Positions 1-6,089 of a stretch of DNA of 8,088 nt are shown piece by piece. Below the pieces are notes generated by a model. The model was given only the letters and a program-made list of their open reading frames with translations. It was not told where the DNA came from and did not search any database. Origin of the DNA: Chitinophagaceae bacterium (GTDB taxonomy: Bacteria; Bacteroidota; Bacteroidia; Chitinophagales; Chitinophagaceae); assembly GCA_023251285.1 (NCBI GenBank), contig JAHEZB010000019.1, positions 3,908 to 11,995 on the forward strand, given 5' to 3'. The translations under genes were made by a program, and so were the position numbers. Position 1 is the stretch's first letter. Each line of letters begins with the position of its first letter.

Positions 1-255
1 TAAATTCTTAAACATCTTCTTTAAAATATATAATTTATCTATCCATTCATTTTCTCCCTTCGATTTGTATTCATCCATATAATGTTCTACTTTTTCCACA
101 GTATCTTCCGCATTGTCCAGCAGTTCACTTGTTTTGTTCTTTATGTTTGCGAAAAATTCATCGCGCTCCTCTTTGGGCATACTGAAAAATTTAATCAAAG
201 CCACACCAGCAGCAGCTCCCAGGATGATTGCAGCAACTTTATTTGTTTTTGCCAG
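1..255 (-). CDS. YtxH-like small membrane-anchored protein (partial, 3' end beyond the left edge)
   Basis: The - strand frame is open from the stop at 270-268 to the left edge. It reads as a short polar start (KNLAKTNK), one Ala/Gly-rich hydrophobic segment (VAAIILGAAAGVALIKFF), then a long charged, probably helical tail rich in Glu, Lys and Asp. That layout (one N-terminal membrane segment plus an amphipathic or coiled tail) is typical of YtxH-type proteins, which are common and poorly characterised in Bacteroidota. At least 85 codons are visible and no stop is reached. The start is a problem: between the upstream stop and the hydrophobic segment there is no ATG, GTG or TTG in frame. The first usable codons are GTG 204-202 and TTG 198-196, inside the hydrophobic segment, and ATG 180-178 after it. 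I placed the end at CTG 255-253 as a tentative non-standard start. A frameshift or sequencing error just upstream is the alternative. The family call is from layout and residue style only. Confidence 0.55.
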   Translation of the reverse strand, partial: MAKTNKVAAIILGAAAGVALIKFFSMPKEERDEFFANIKNKTSELLDNAEDTVEKVEHYMDEYKSKGENEWIDKLYILKKMFKNL

Positions 256-258
256 ATT

Positions 259-272
259 CTTAAGTTTTTAAG
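259..272. repeat. Short inverted repeat between divergent genes
   Basis: CTTAA (259-263) and TTAAG (268-272) form a 5-bp inverted repeat with a 4-base loop, in the roughly 35-bp space between the leftward YtxH-like frame and the rightward M23 peptidase gene. Being so AT-rich and short it could be chance. Its position, just upstream of a candidate -7 element, would suit an operator, but nothing else supports that. Confidence 0.2.
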
Positions 273-276
273 TTCT

Positions 277-284
277 TAGCTTTG
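277..284 (+). promoter_or_regulatory. Candidate Bacteroidota -7 promoter element for the M23 peptidase gene
   Basis: TAGCTTTG matches the Bacteroidota primary sigma -7 consensus TAnnTTTG exactly. It sits 6 bases before the ATG at 291. The nearest upstream TTTG (248-251) is 25 bases away, longer than the usual spacing of about 19-20, so the -33 element is not convincing. If the site is real, transcription would begin at or within a few bases of the ATG, giving a leaderless or near-leaderless mRNA. The alternative TTG start at 282 would then fall inside the promoter. Confidence 0.35.
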
Positions 285-290
285 TCAGAT

Positions 291-2036
291 ATGAAAAATC
301 GTTTTAAAAAATATACCATACACAAACCGTTCCTGTTTTTTTTGTTTTTCCTTTTTTCTTCAATTGCTCAAGCACAATTCTTTGCTCCTAAAAATTATCC
401 GAAAGATTATTTTATTTACCCGGTCGATGCAAAAATTAGCCTTGCTGCAAATTTTGGCGAATTGCGCCCCAATCATTATCATATGGGATTAGATTGCCGG
501 ACTAACCAGGTTATAAACCGTCCCGTAAAAGCGGCTGCAGCCGGATATATTGCACGCGTTACTGTTGCACCGTTTGGTTTTGGTCAGGCAATTTATGTTA
601 ATCATCCAAATGGATTAACGACTGTTTATGGACATTTGCACAGCTTTTTTCCCGCTTTGGAAAAATATGTAAAAGAGCAACAATACAAGCAGGAATCCTG
701 GAATGTGGATCTGAAAATTCCTCCTGCTTTATTTCCGGTAAAACAAGGCCAGTTTATTGCCAACAGTGGAAACACCGGCGGTTCGCAGGGGCCGCATTGT
801 CATTTTGAAATCCGTGATACAAAGACAGATAAAGTGTTGAACCCGCTTTTATTCAACCTGCCAATTCCCGACAACGTTGCGCCAACCATCGTAAGCTTGT
901 ACATGTATGACAGGTGTAAAAGTACTTACAGCCAATCGCCGCAACATTTGCCAATAAAAAAAATAAGTGAAAATTATACAACCGTTGAAAATGTAATTTC
1001 CGTCCATACGGATAAAATCAGCTTTGGAATTTCTGCCAATGACAAACAATCCGGCTCCAGTAATCCAAATGGGATTTATGAAGCGATCATTTACCTGGAT
1101 GAGCAGCCGCTTTCAGCGTTTCAACTGGACAGCATTACTTATGATGAATCGAGGTATGTGAATGCAAATATTGATTATAAAACGCGCGCTGCCGGAGGTC
1201 CTTATATTCAGCATCTTTCAAGATTGGCCGGCTATCCTCAAGGAGTGTATAATGACATCAACGGCGATGGCGTGATTGAATTAAAAGATACGAACGTTCA
1301 TCAGGTAAAAATTGTGGTAAAAGATGCGCGAAATAACACGTCTGTTCTTCAGTTCAAGATCAAAAAAGGATTGATTGTGGAAAATGGGAAACCGGATAAT
1401 ATTGATTACCAGAAAAAAGAATTTCAACCAGGATTTGTCAACGTTTTTGAAAATGAAAACGTGCAGGCTTATTTGCCGGTTGGCACTTTATATGATTCCG
1501 TGGCTTTTTCTTATTCTGAAAAAAAATCTACTGCGTCCCAAAGCTATTCTTCGATTTATTCTATTCTTTCCGGACTGATTCCGGCTCAAAATTATTTTAC
1601 AGTAAGAATAAAAGCCGACAAAAATATTCCGGACAACCTTAGTGATAAAATTTTGATGAAAAGAAGCTGGAATGGCAAAAGCGATGTGGTAAAAGCTACG
1701 AAAAGCGGCGATTGGTATTCCGCGAAATTTAATGCTTTTGGAAATTTTGAATTAATTGCAGATACTGTGCCTCCGGTGATCAATGCAAACTTTCGCGATC
1801 ATGCAATACTTTCTCATTCAAGAGAAATTGTAATTACACCAAAAGATAATAATGATGACGTAAAAAATTTTCGTGCAGAATTGGATGGAAAATGGTTGCG
1901 TTTTACCAACGATAAAGGCCGTACGTTTATTTATGTTTTTGATGAAAAATGTAACGTAGGAAAACATGAATTAAAAATTTCTGTAGAAGACGAAGCCGGA
2001 AATAAAACAGAACGAATTTTACATTTTACCCGATAA
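291..2036 (+). CDS. Secreted M23 family metallopeptidase (LytM-type fold) with C-terminal Ig-like region
   Basis: This is an exported zinc endopeptidase-like protein of 581 residues, expected to cut peptidoglycan cross-bridges or stem peptides, or to act as a regulator if inactive. Residues 1-28 are a signal peptide: a basic start, a Phe/Leu-rich core, and a likely cut at AQA|Q. The M23 domain spans about 47-180 and keeps every key residue: HxxxD (H64, D68), the VYGHL histidine H115, and HxH in GPHCHFEIRD (H169, H171). By family knowledge H64, D68 and H171 bind zinc, and H115 and H169 are catalytic. About 25 extra residues lie between H115 and the VKQGQ strand compared with simple LytM domains. 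The remaining ~400 residues look beta-rich. They include an EF-hand-like loop (DINGDGVIELKD, 322-333) and end in an Ig-like segment from about 490. I chose ATG 291 over the in-frame TTG 282 because a candidate promoter element covers the TTG. A peroxiredoxin gene follows 12 bp behind, probably on the same transcript. Confidence 0.88.
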   Translation: MKNRFKKYTIHKPFLFFLFFLFSSIAQAQFFAPKNYPKDYFIYPVDAKISLAANFGELRPNHYHMGLDCRTNQVINRPVKAAAAGYIARVTVAPFGFGQAIYVNHPNGLTTVYGHLHSFFPALEKYVKEQQYKQESWNVDLKIPPALFPVKQGQFIANSGNTGGSQGPHCHFEIRDTKTDKVLNPLLFNLPIPDNVAPTIVSLYMYDRCKSTYSQSPQHLPIKKISENYTTVENVISVHTDKISFGISANDKQSGSSNPNGIYEAIIYLDEQPLSAFQLDSITYDESRYVNANIDYKTRAAGGPYIQHLSRLAGYPQGVYNDINGDGVIELKDTNVHQVKIVVKDARNNTSVLQFKIKKGLIVENGKPDNIDYQKKEFQPGFVNVFENENVQAYLPVGTLYDSVAFSYSEKKSTASQSYSSIYSILSGLIPAQNYFTVRIKADKNIPDNLSDKILMKRSWNGKSDVVKATKSGDWYSAKFNAFGNFELIADTVPPVINANFRDHAILSHSREIVITPKDNNDDVKNFRAELDGKWLRFTNDKGRTFIYVFDEKCNVGKHELKISVEDEAGNKTERILHFTR

Positions 2037-2048
2037 AAATTTTATAAA

Positions 2049-2510
2049 ATGACTCATTTAACAGAAGGAGAAAAAGCGCCCGATTTTACAACAAAAGATC
2101 AAAATGGAAACACAGTTTCTTTAAAGGATTTTCGTGGGAAAAAAGTAGTACTTTATTTTTATCCGGAAGATGATACGCCAACATGCACGATCGAAGCATG
2201 CAATTTAAGAGACAATTACGACGAGTTGAAAAAAGCCGGATTTGTGATTTTGGGAATAAGCCCGGATGACAAAATGAAGCACAAGAAATTTGAAGAAAAA
2301 TATGATCTGCCATTCACTTTATTAGAAGATCCGCAGAAGAAAATAATTGACAAATACGGTGTTTGGGGCGAAAAAAATTTGTATGGAAGAAAATATATGG
2401 GGCTCCATCGAACTACTTTTTTAATTGACGAGAATGGAATTATTTTTAAAATTTTTAAAAAGCCGAAATCAAAAATACACAGCGAAGAGATTTTAAAAGC
2501 GGCTTCATAA
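2049..2510 (+). CDS. bcp: Thioredoxin-dependent thiol peroxidase, Bcp/PrxQ type peroxiredoxin
   Basis: This 153-residue protein should reduce hydrogen peroxide and organic hydroperoxides in the cytoplasm, using thioredoxin as the electron donor. It is full length for the Bcp family. The N-terminal APDF and LKDFRGKKVVLYFYP strands lead into the active-site loop DDTPTCTIEACNLRD. C46 is the peroxidatic cysteine. C51, five residues later, is the resolving cysteine, the spacing that defines the atypical two-cysteine Bcp form. T43, P44 and the downstream R121 (in HRTTFLID) complete the expected active site. The only small difference from most relatives is PTC where PGC is usual. No signal peptide is present. 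The gene starts 12 bp after the M23 peptidase stop with an A-rich leader, so the two are probably co-transcribed, although no functional link between them is obvious. Confidence 0.95.
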   Translation: MTHLTEGEKAPDFTTKDQNGNTVSLKDFRGKKVVLYFYPEDDTPTCTIEACNLRDNYDELKKAGFVILGISPDDKMKHKKFEEKYDLPFTLLEDPQKKIIDKYGVWGEKNLYGRKYMGLHRTTFLIDENGIIFKIFKKPKSKIHSEEILKAAS

Positions 2511-2578
2511 ATGAAAATAAAAAGTTGAATTATTTCTTTGTTTGTTGTAAATAAATTTCAAAAGATTTCAACTCAGAT

Positions 2579-2866
2579 ATGCCACTTCTCATTAAAGAAA
2601 ACTCCTGGATAGCAAAAATCGCTGCCCGCAAATTGCAGTCTGATAATGTAGCAATCGTTATTGGCAGAACAATTCATTTATATCATGTTTCAAAAGAAGA
2701 TTTTTTAAAAGATGAAAAATGGCTGAGACATGAAATATGTCATATCCGCCAATTTAAAAAGCATGGATTTTTCCCTTTTATTTTCAAATATTTATTGGAA
2801 AGTTTGCGACGCGGATACTATCAAAATAAGTATGAAATAGAGGCAAGGATGGCAGAAGATGAGTAA
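2579..2866 (+). CDS. Small HExxH-motif protein, DUF4157-like metallopeptidase fragment fold
   Basis: This is a 95-residue protein with a zinc metallopeptidase signature and little else. The motif RHEICHIRQF gives H51-E52-x-x-H55, where E52 would be the catalytic base. A helix about 30 residues later (YEIEARMAE) offers E86 or E88 as the third zinc ligand. This arrangement resembles the DUF4157 type of short zincin-like domain that is widespread in Bacteroidota, where activity and substrates are mostly unknown. The N-terminal half contains a likely beta hairpin (VAIVIGRTIHLYHV). There is no signal peptide or clear membrane segment, although the stretch FFPFIFKYLL is hydrophobic. It lies 68 bp after the bcp gene on the same strand, so it may be read from that transcript or from a weak local promoter. 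Its stop codon is part of a 14-bp palindrome. The gene is confident; the family assignment is moderate. Confidence 0.8.
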   Translation: MPLLIKENSWIAKIAARKLQSDNVAIVIGRTIHLYHVSKEDFLKDEKWLRHEICHIRQFKKHGFFPFIFKYLLESLRRGYYQNKYEIEARMAEDE

Positions 2867-2890
2867 TCGGCCGATTAAATTTTATTTTTC
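2864..2890 (+). terminator. Palindrome plus T-rich tail at the convergent gene junction, candidate terminator
   Basis: TAATCGGCCGATTA (2864-2877) is a perfect 14-bp palindrome that contains the stop codon of the HExxH protein gene. It is followed on the + strand by the T-rich run AATTTTATTTTT. As RNA it could fold into a short hairpin (TAATC/GATTA around GGCC) before the U-rich tail, ending the rightward transcript. The stem is short and largely AT, so it would be weak. It lies 5 bp past the stop of the leftward kinase gene but has no T run in that direction. Confidence 0.4.
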
Positions 2891-3937
2891 AACCATCTTT
2901 TTCAAAAGGCCTTCTTTCTCTAAGAGTTTTTTAAACAAAACGATCTGATTTCCGGCTCTTACAAAATTTTGCCCTTCATATTTTGCACCATAATAAGTAT
3001 CGTTATTCAAATGGTCCGTCAGAAAACGAATGGCTTGCATGTAGATCATAAATTTTCCGGCATAAATAAAATGATTTCTTTCCTCTGCATTTAATTCGTT
3101 TCCCATTTCCGCCATATAGCCATCCCATATTGATTTGAAATATGCTTCGCGGATTTCTATTTTAGAAAAATCTTTTTCTTCTTCATTTACCGGCGACAGG
3201 TAAGTGCGCATCATATCGCCAACATCGCTGATAAAATATCCAGGCATTAAAGTGTCTAAATCTATCACACATAATCCGGTGTTTTTAGAATCAAACAAGA
3301 CGTTGCTTATTTTGGTATCATGATGCGTTACACGCAACTTAAATGAATGATTGCGTAAAATATTTTCGTAGATCGTTACTATATTTTTATGTTCTTTTAT
3401 AAATCGGATGTACTCTTTTGATTCCTGTAACCGAAGGTGATCTCCATTTTCAAGCGCTTCTGAGAATTGCTGGTATCTCAATGTCAAATTGTGAAAATCG
3501 GGCAAAGTAATTTTTAATTTCTCCACCGGAAAGCCTGACAGCAACCGTGTAAATTCCCCAAACTTTTTGGCAGCTTCGAAAGCCTGCTGAGGCATTTCAA
3601 CCGTATTGATCGTGTGCGAATTTTTTACAAATGGGATCAGCCGGAAATACCCCTTATCAGCGATATGAAGCATTTCCTCGTTACTATGAGTTTGTATCGG
3701 AGAAATAAAAAAATAATCGGGATGATGCTTTTGCAAATAATCAGCCACCATCCTTACATTGAAAGCGATGTTTTCAGGGATCTTGAAAATCTGATGATTT
3801 ACTTTCTGCAGAATATACGAATTGTGAGAAATGTCGATTCGCCATGTGGCATTGATAAGCCCGTTACGAATGGGCACCACTTGCAAATCGCTTGTTCCTA
3901 AATTATATGCTGAAAGAAGTTCATCGGTAAGTTCCAT
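2882..3937 (-). CDS. APH-fold sugar kinase, N-acetylhexosamine 1-kinase (NahK)-like
   Basis: This 351-residue cytoplasmic kinase has the aminoglycoside/choline phosphotransferase fold. The N-terminal lobe holds the loop NGLINATWRI (about 25-34), the ATP-binding hairpin, and the LQKVNH strand with the likely ATP-binding lysine. The Brenner-type catalytic loop is VTHHDTKISNVLFD, giving D207 as the base and N212 for metal binding. It is followed by VIDLDTLMPG with D226 and D228 as magnesium ligands. The wording around these two motifs (HxDTKxxNVLFD, CVIDLDTxMPG, then DxGD) and the length fit bifidobacterial N-acetylhexosamine 1-kinase, which makes GlcNAc-1-P or GalNAc-1-P, better than antibiotic-modifying enzymes. 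HHD replaces the more usual HND or HGD. It sits downstream of two glycosyltransferase genes on the same strand but is separated by 150 bp with its own candidate promoter. The kinase fold is sure; the sugar substrate is inferred. Confidence 0.82.
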   Translation of the reverse strand: MELTDELLSAYNLGTSDLQVVPIRNGLINATWRIDISHNSYILQKVNHQIFKIPENIAFNVRMVADYLQKHHPDYFFISPIQTHSNEEMLHIADKGYFRLIPFVKNSHTINTVEMPQQAFEAAKKFGEFTRLLSGFPVEKLKITLPDFHNLTLRYQQFSEALENGDHLRLQESKEYIRFIKEHKNIVTIYENILRNHSFKLRVTHHDTKISNVLFDSKNTGLCVIDLDTLMPGYFISDVGDMMRTYLSPVNEEEKDFSKIEIREAYFKSIWDGYMAEMGNELNAEERNHFIYAGKFMIYMQAIRFLTDHLNNDTYYGAKYEGQNFVRAGNQIVLFKKLLEKEGLLKKMVEK

Positions 3938-3954
3938 TACAAACTATTATCTAA

Positions 3955-3986
3955 CAAACTTAACGTACTGATATTAAAAATAGAAA
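3955..3986 (-). promoter_or_regulatory. Candidate promoter of the NahK-like kinase gene
   Basis: Read on the - strand, TAAGTTTG at 3962-3955 is an exact match to the Bacteroidota -7 consensus TAnnTTTG. A TTTC (3986-3983), one base off the -33 TTTG, lies 20 bases upstream, which is the expected spacing. Transcription would begin about 10-15 bases before the kinase ATG, leaving a very short leader. This would let the kinase be expressed separately from the glycosyltransferase genes. Confidence 0.4.
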
Positions 3987-4087
3987 CGCAAACGGTTGTT
4001 TTATTTCTTTTCAAGTGATCTTTATTCTAAATTGCTATCTCTCAAAACAGTTTTTCGATTTCTTTAATTGACTAAACTTTAAACGAA

Positions 4088-5089
4088 TTAATCTTTTGGA
4101 GCTAAAAGATTTTTGATCAAAGTATCAGTTTCCAGGAAAACCTTTTCAAAATGCGGATGTTTCGACCAATCAATTACCCGATGTAGTTTTCCGTTTAATG
4201 GCGCCCACCGTTGTGGTTCGCCATCCATGCTTATAACAACTGAAGGCGTATCAAAAGCGTCTGCAACGTGTGAGACGCCGGTACAATTACAAATAATCGC
4301 AAAAGCATCTTTTATCAGAATGGCCATCGCGCCAAGAGAAGTTTTTCCGGTTAAATCGATTGGAATGTGATGCATGCATTTTACCAATTCGCCGGTAATA
4401 TCACTTTCTTCTTTTGTTCCCGTAATTACAATTGTAAATCCTTGCTCAATGCAATAATCGGCAATCAATGCAAAGAATTTTGGCGGCCATTGCCGGTAGC
4501 GGCCGCGAGATCCGGGATGGATAATGATATAATTTTTAGGGAAAACGGGTAATAACAATTCATCAAAATCTTTTTGGTCCTGTTTGCTCAATGGAAATTC
4601 AAGATGATCACCCTGGTCGGGGATTTGTAAATGTTGCATAAGCAAAAGGTGTCTTCGTATCTCTGAGCCATGATTGGGATAAGGCATGAAAAAAGGCGAA
4701 TCGACAAAACTTTTTTCATTATAGAAACCAGCGACATATTTTGCCCCAAAAGTGAACATCAATGGATTTACGATTGTTCCGTTTCCCTGCATCTGAAGCA
4801 GCAGATCGAATTTTTCCTTATGCATGAGTTTTAAAAATTCGTCAAACCCTTCTTCATCAAAATGTTGTTCCGGCAAGCCGGGATAACCAGGAAAATGAAT
4901 GAATTTATCAAAGTAATCTTTAAACCTGGTTACAAAATCTTTTGCCCACGGTAAGCCAAGTAAAGTGATTTTTGCATTCGGATATTGATGCCTCAATGCA
5001 CGAATGGCGGGAATTACACAAAGCATGTCGCCCAGTTGGAGGGCGCGGAAAACGGCAATCTTTTTAATATTAGCAAGTTCTTCTGTCAT
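4088..5089 (-). CDS. Glycosyltransferase family 9, heptosyltransferase-like
   Basis: This 333-residue GT-B glycosyltransferase belongs to the family that adds heptose or related sugars to lipopolysaccharide cores and other glycans at the cytoplasmic face. The N-terminal domain begins with the family motif FRALQLGDMLCVIPAIRALR (14-33), followed by YPNAKITLLG. The C-terminal nucleotide-sugar domain starts at YIIIHPGSRGRYRQWPPKFF (187-206), the usual HPGS...RxWP signature. It continues with VITGTKEE and then the late motif CNCTGVSHVADAFDTPSVVI (275-294). In most family members the last motif reads NDTG or NDSG, so a cysteine replaces the acidic residue here. DGEPQRWAPL follows, where classical heptosyltransferases often carry a short G(x)T loop. 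The sugar donor cannot be told from sequence. Its ATG overlaps the TGA of the upstream GT2 gene (ATGA), so the two are probably translationally coupled. Confidence 0.9.
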   Translation of the reverse strand: MTEELANIKKIAVFRALQLGDMLCVIPAIRALRHQYPNAKITLLGLPWAKDFVTRFKDYFDKFIHFPGYPGLPEQHFDEEGFDEFLKLMHKEKFDLLLQMQGNGTIVNPLMFTFGAKYVAGFYNEKSFVDSPFFMPYPNHGSEIRRHLLLMQHLQIPDQGDHLEFPLSKQDQKDFDELLLPVFPKNYIIIHPGSRGRYRQWPPKFFALIADYCIEQGFTIVITGTKEESDITGELVKCMHHIPIDLTGKTSLGAMAILIKDAFAIICNCTGVSHVADAFDTPSVVISMDGEPQRWAPLNGKLHRVIDWSKHPHFEKVFLETDTLIKNLLAPKD

Positions 5090-6066
5090 ACATGCAATAC
5101 TTTAAATTTGAATGCCCCATAAAGATTCCAGAAAACTGAAACAAACGGAATCAGTAAAGAGGTCGCCACCATTTCCGAAACGTGCTTAAACGAACGCGAA
5201 CTGTTTTCCAATCTTTTTAAGATAAACGATATCATCAAAAATGCCCAGGCAAACAATGAAATGAATGCGATTATTCTATTCTGCTGGAACCATTCATAAA
5301 AAAAAGTGATAAAAAAAAGGATCATTAGAAAATAACTGCGTAGAACCGGTGAACTTATTTTTTCTTTATACAACTCAGGGTGTTTTTTAAACAGCAACGC
5401 ATTGAACATGGATTTTCGTTGTTCTTTCAAACTAATGCCCCATGAAGCTTTTCGAGCAGGATGCACCACCACTGCCTCTTCTATTTTTTTTATCGGTATT
5501 TCTTCTTTTATCAGTTGAAATTCCAGGTCGCTGTCTTCGCGCCACGCCATAGTAAAAGCTTCATCAAAACCATTCACCAATTCCAGCGAACTTTTGGTGC
5601 AGGCGCAATTGGCCGTAACAAATTCTGCGGTTTCAAGATGCGCTGTATTTAATTCAAAATCCGTCGGTTCGGGCGATAAAGGAACAATTACTTTGCCGGT
5701 CATAGCAATTGCAGGCTGGTCGTAAAATTCAAAAGCGTTATAATAATTTTTTATCCAATTTGTAGCCGGAATGCAATCGTCATCAGTAAAAAGGATTAAT
5801 TGTCCTTTTGCTATCCGCCAGCCGGCATTTCTTGCAGCTGCAGGACCTTTTTTCAAAGGCAAAGAATAACAAAATATATTTGAAAAAAAATCAAAAAAAG
5901 CTGATTCAGCCATCATGTTATTGGTATCTTCATCCAGCCCGTCTGTCACAACAATTATTTCATATTCATTTTCAGGAAAATCCTGTGACACCAACGCTTC
6001 CAAACAGCGTTTCAATAAGAGAGGCCGCTTATAGGTTGGAACAATTATGGAGACTTTTACTGACAT
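5086..6066 (-). CDS. Glycosyltransferase family 2 with C-terminal membrane segments
   Basis: This 326-residue inverting GT-A glycosyltransferase is probably anchored to the inner membrane and faces the cytoplasm. The N-terminal nucleotide-binding start is VSIIVPTYKRP (5-15). It is followed by YEIIVVTDGLDEDT, by KKGPAAARNAGW with the conserved AAARNxG stretch, and by the DxD-type metal motif TDDDCIP (D95-D97). The acceptor-side acidic motif WREDSDLEFQL gives E177/D178 as the likely catalytic base region. After residue 240 there are three hydrophobic stretches (about 244-258, 264-283 and 298-318) that should hold the enzyme at the membrane. Donor and acceptor are unknown. The gene begins 23 bp after the carbamoyltransferase stop and overlaps the next gene by 4 bp, so it is the middle member of a compact glycan operon. 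Confidence 0.92.
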   Translation of the reverse strand: MSVKVSIIVPTYKRPLLLKRCLEALVSQDFPENEYEIIVVTDGLDEDTNNMMAESAFFDFFSNIFCYSLPLKKGPAAARNAGWRIAKGQLILFTDDDCIPATNWIKNYYNAFEFYDQPAIAMTGKVIVPLSPEPTDFELNTAHLETAEFVTANCACTKSSLELVNGFDEAFTMAWREDSDLEFQLIKEEIPIKKIEEAVVVHPARKASWGISLKEQRKSMFNALLFKKHPELYKEKISSPVLRSYFLMILFFITFFYEWFQQNRIIAFISLFAWAFLMISFILKRLENSSRSFKHVSEMVATSLLIPFVSVFWNLYGAFKFKVLHV

Positions 6067-6089
6067 ATTCTTTCAACATTTTTTATCAT

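Noticed and set aside
82..279. A 65-codon + strand open frame
   Set aside because: It is Phe/Cys/Ser-rich with no family character and lies opposite the YtxH-like frame, whose residue pattern looks truly coding.
2533..2559. A promoter for the HExxH gene (TTTG copies and TAAATTTC)
   Set aside because: TAAATTTC is one base off TAnnTTTG, but the nearest TTTG elements are only 7-11 bases away, far from the usual spacing of about 19-20.
3614..3901. A 95-codon + strand open frame opposite the kinase gene
   Set aside because: It has no recognisable domain, and the opposite strand encodes the conserved N-terminal half of an APH-fold kinase.
2882..3937. An aminoglycoside resistance gene
   Set aside because: The fold matches, but the motif wording and length fit N-acetylhexosamine kinases, and nothing nearby suggests resistance or mobility.
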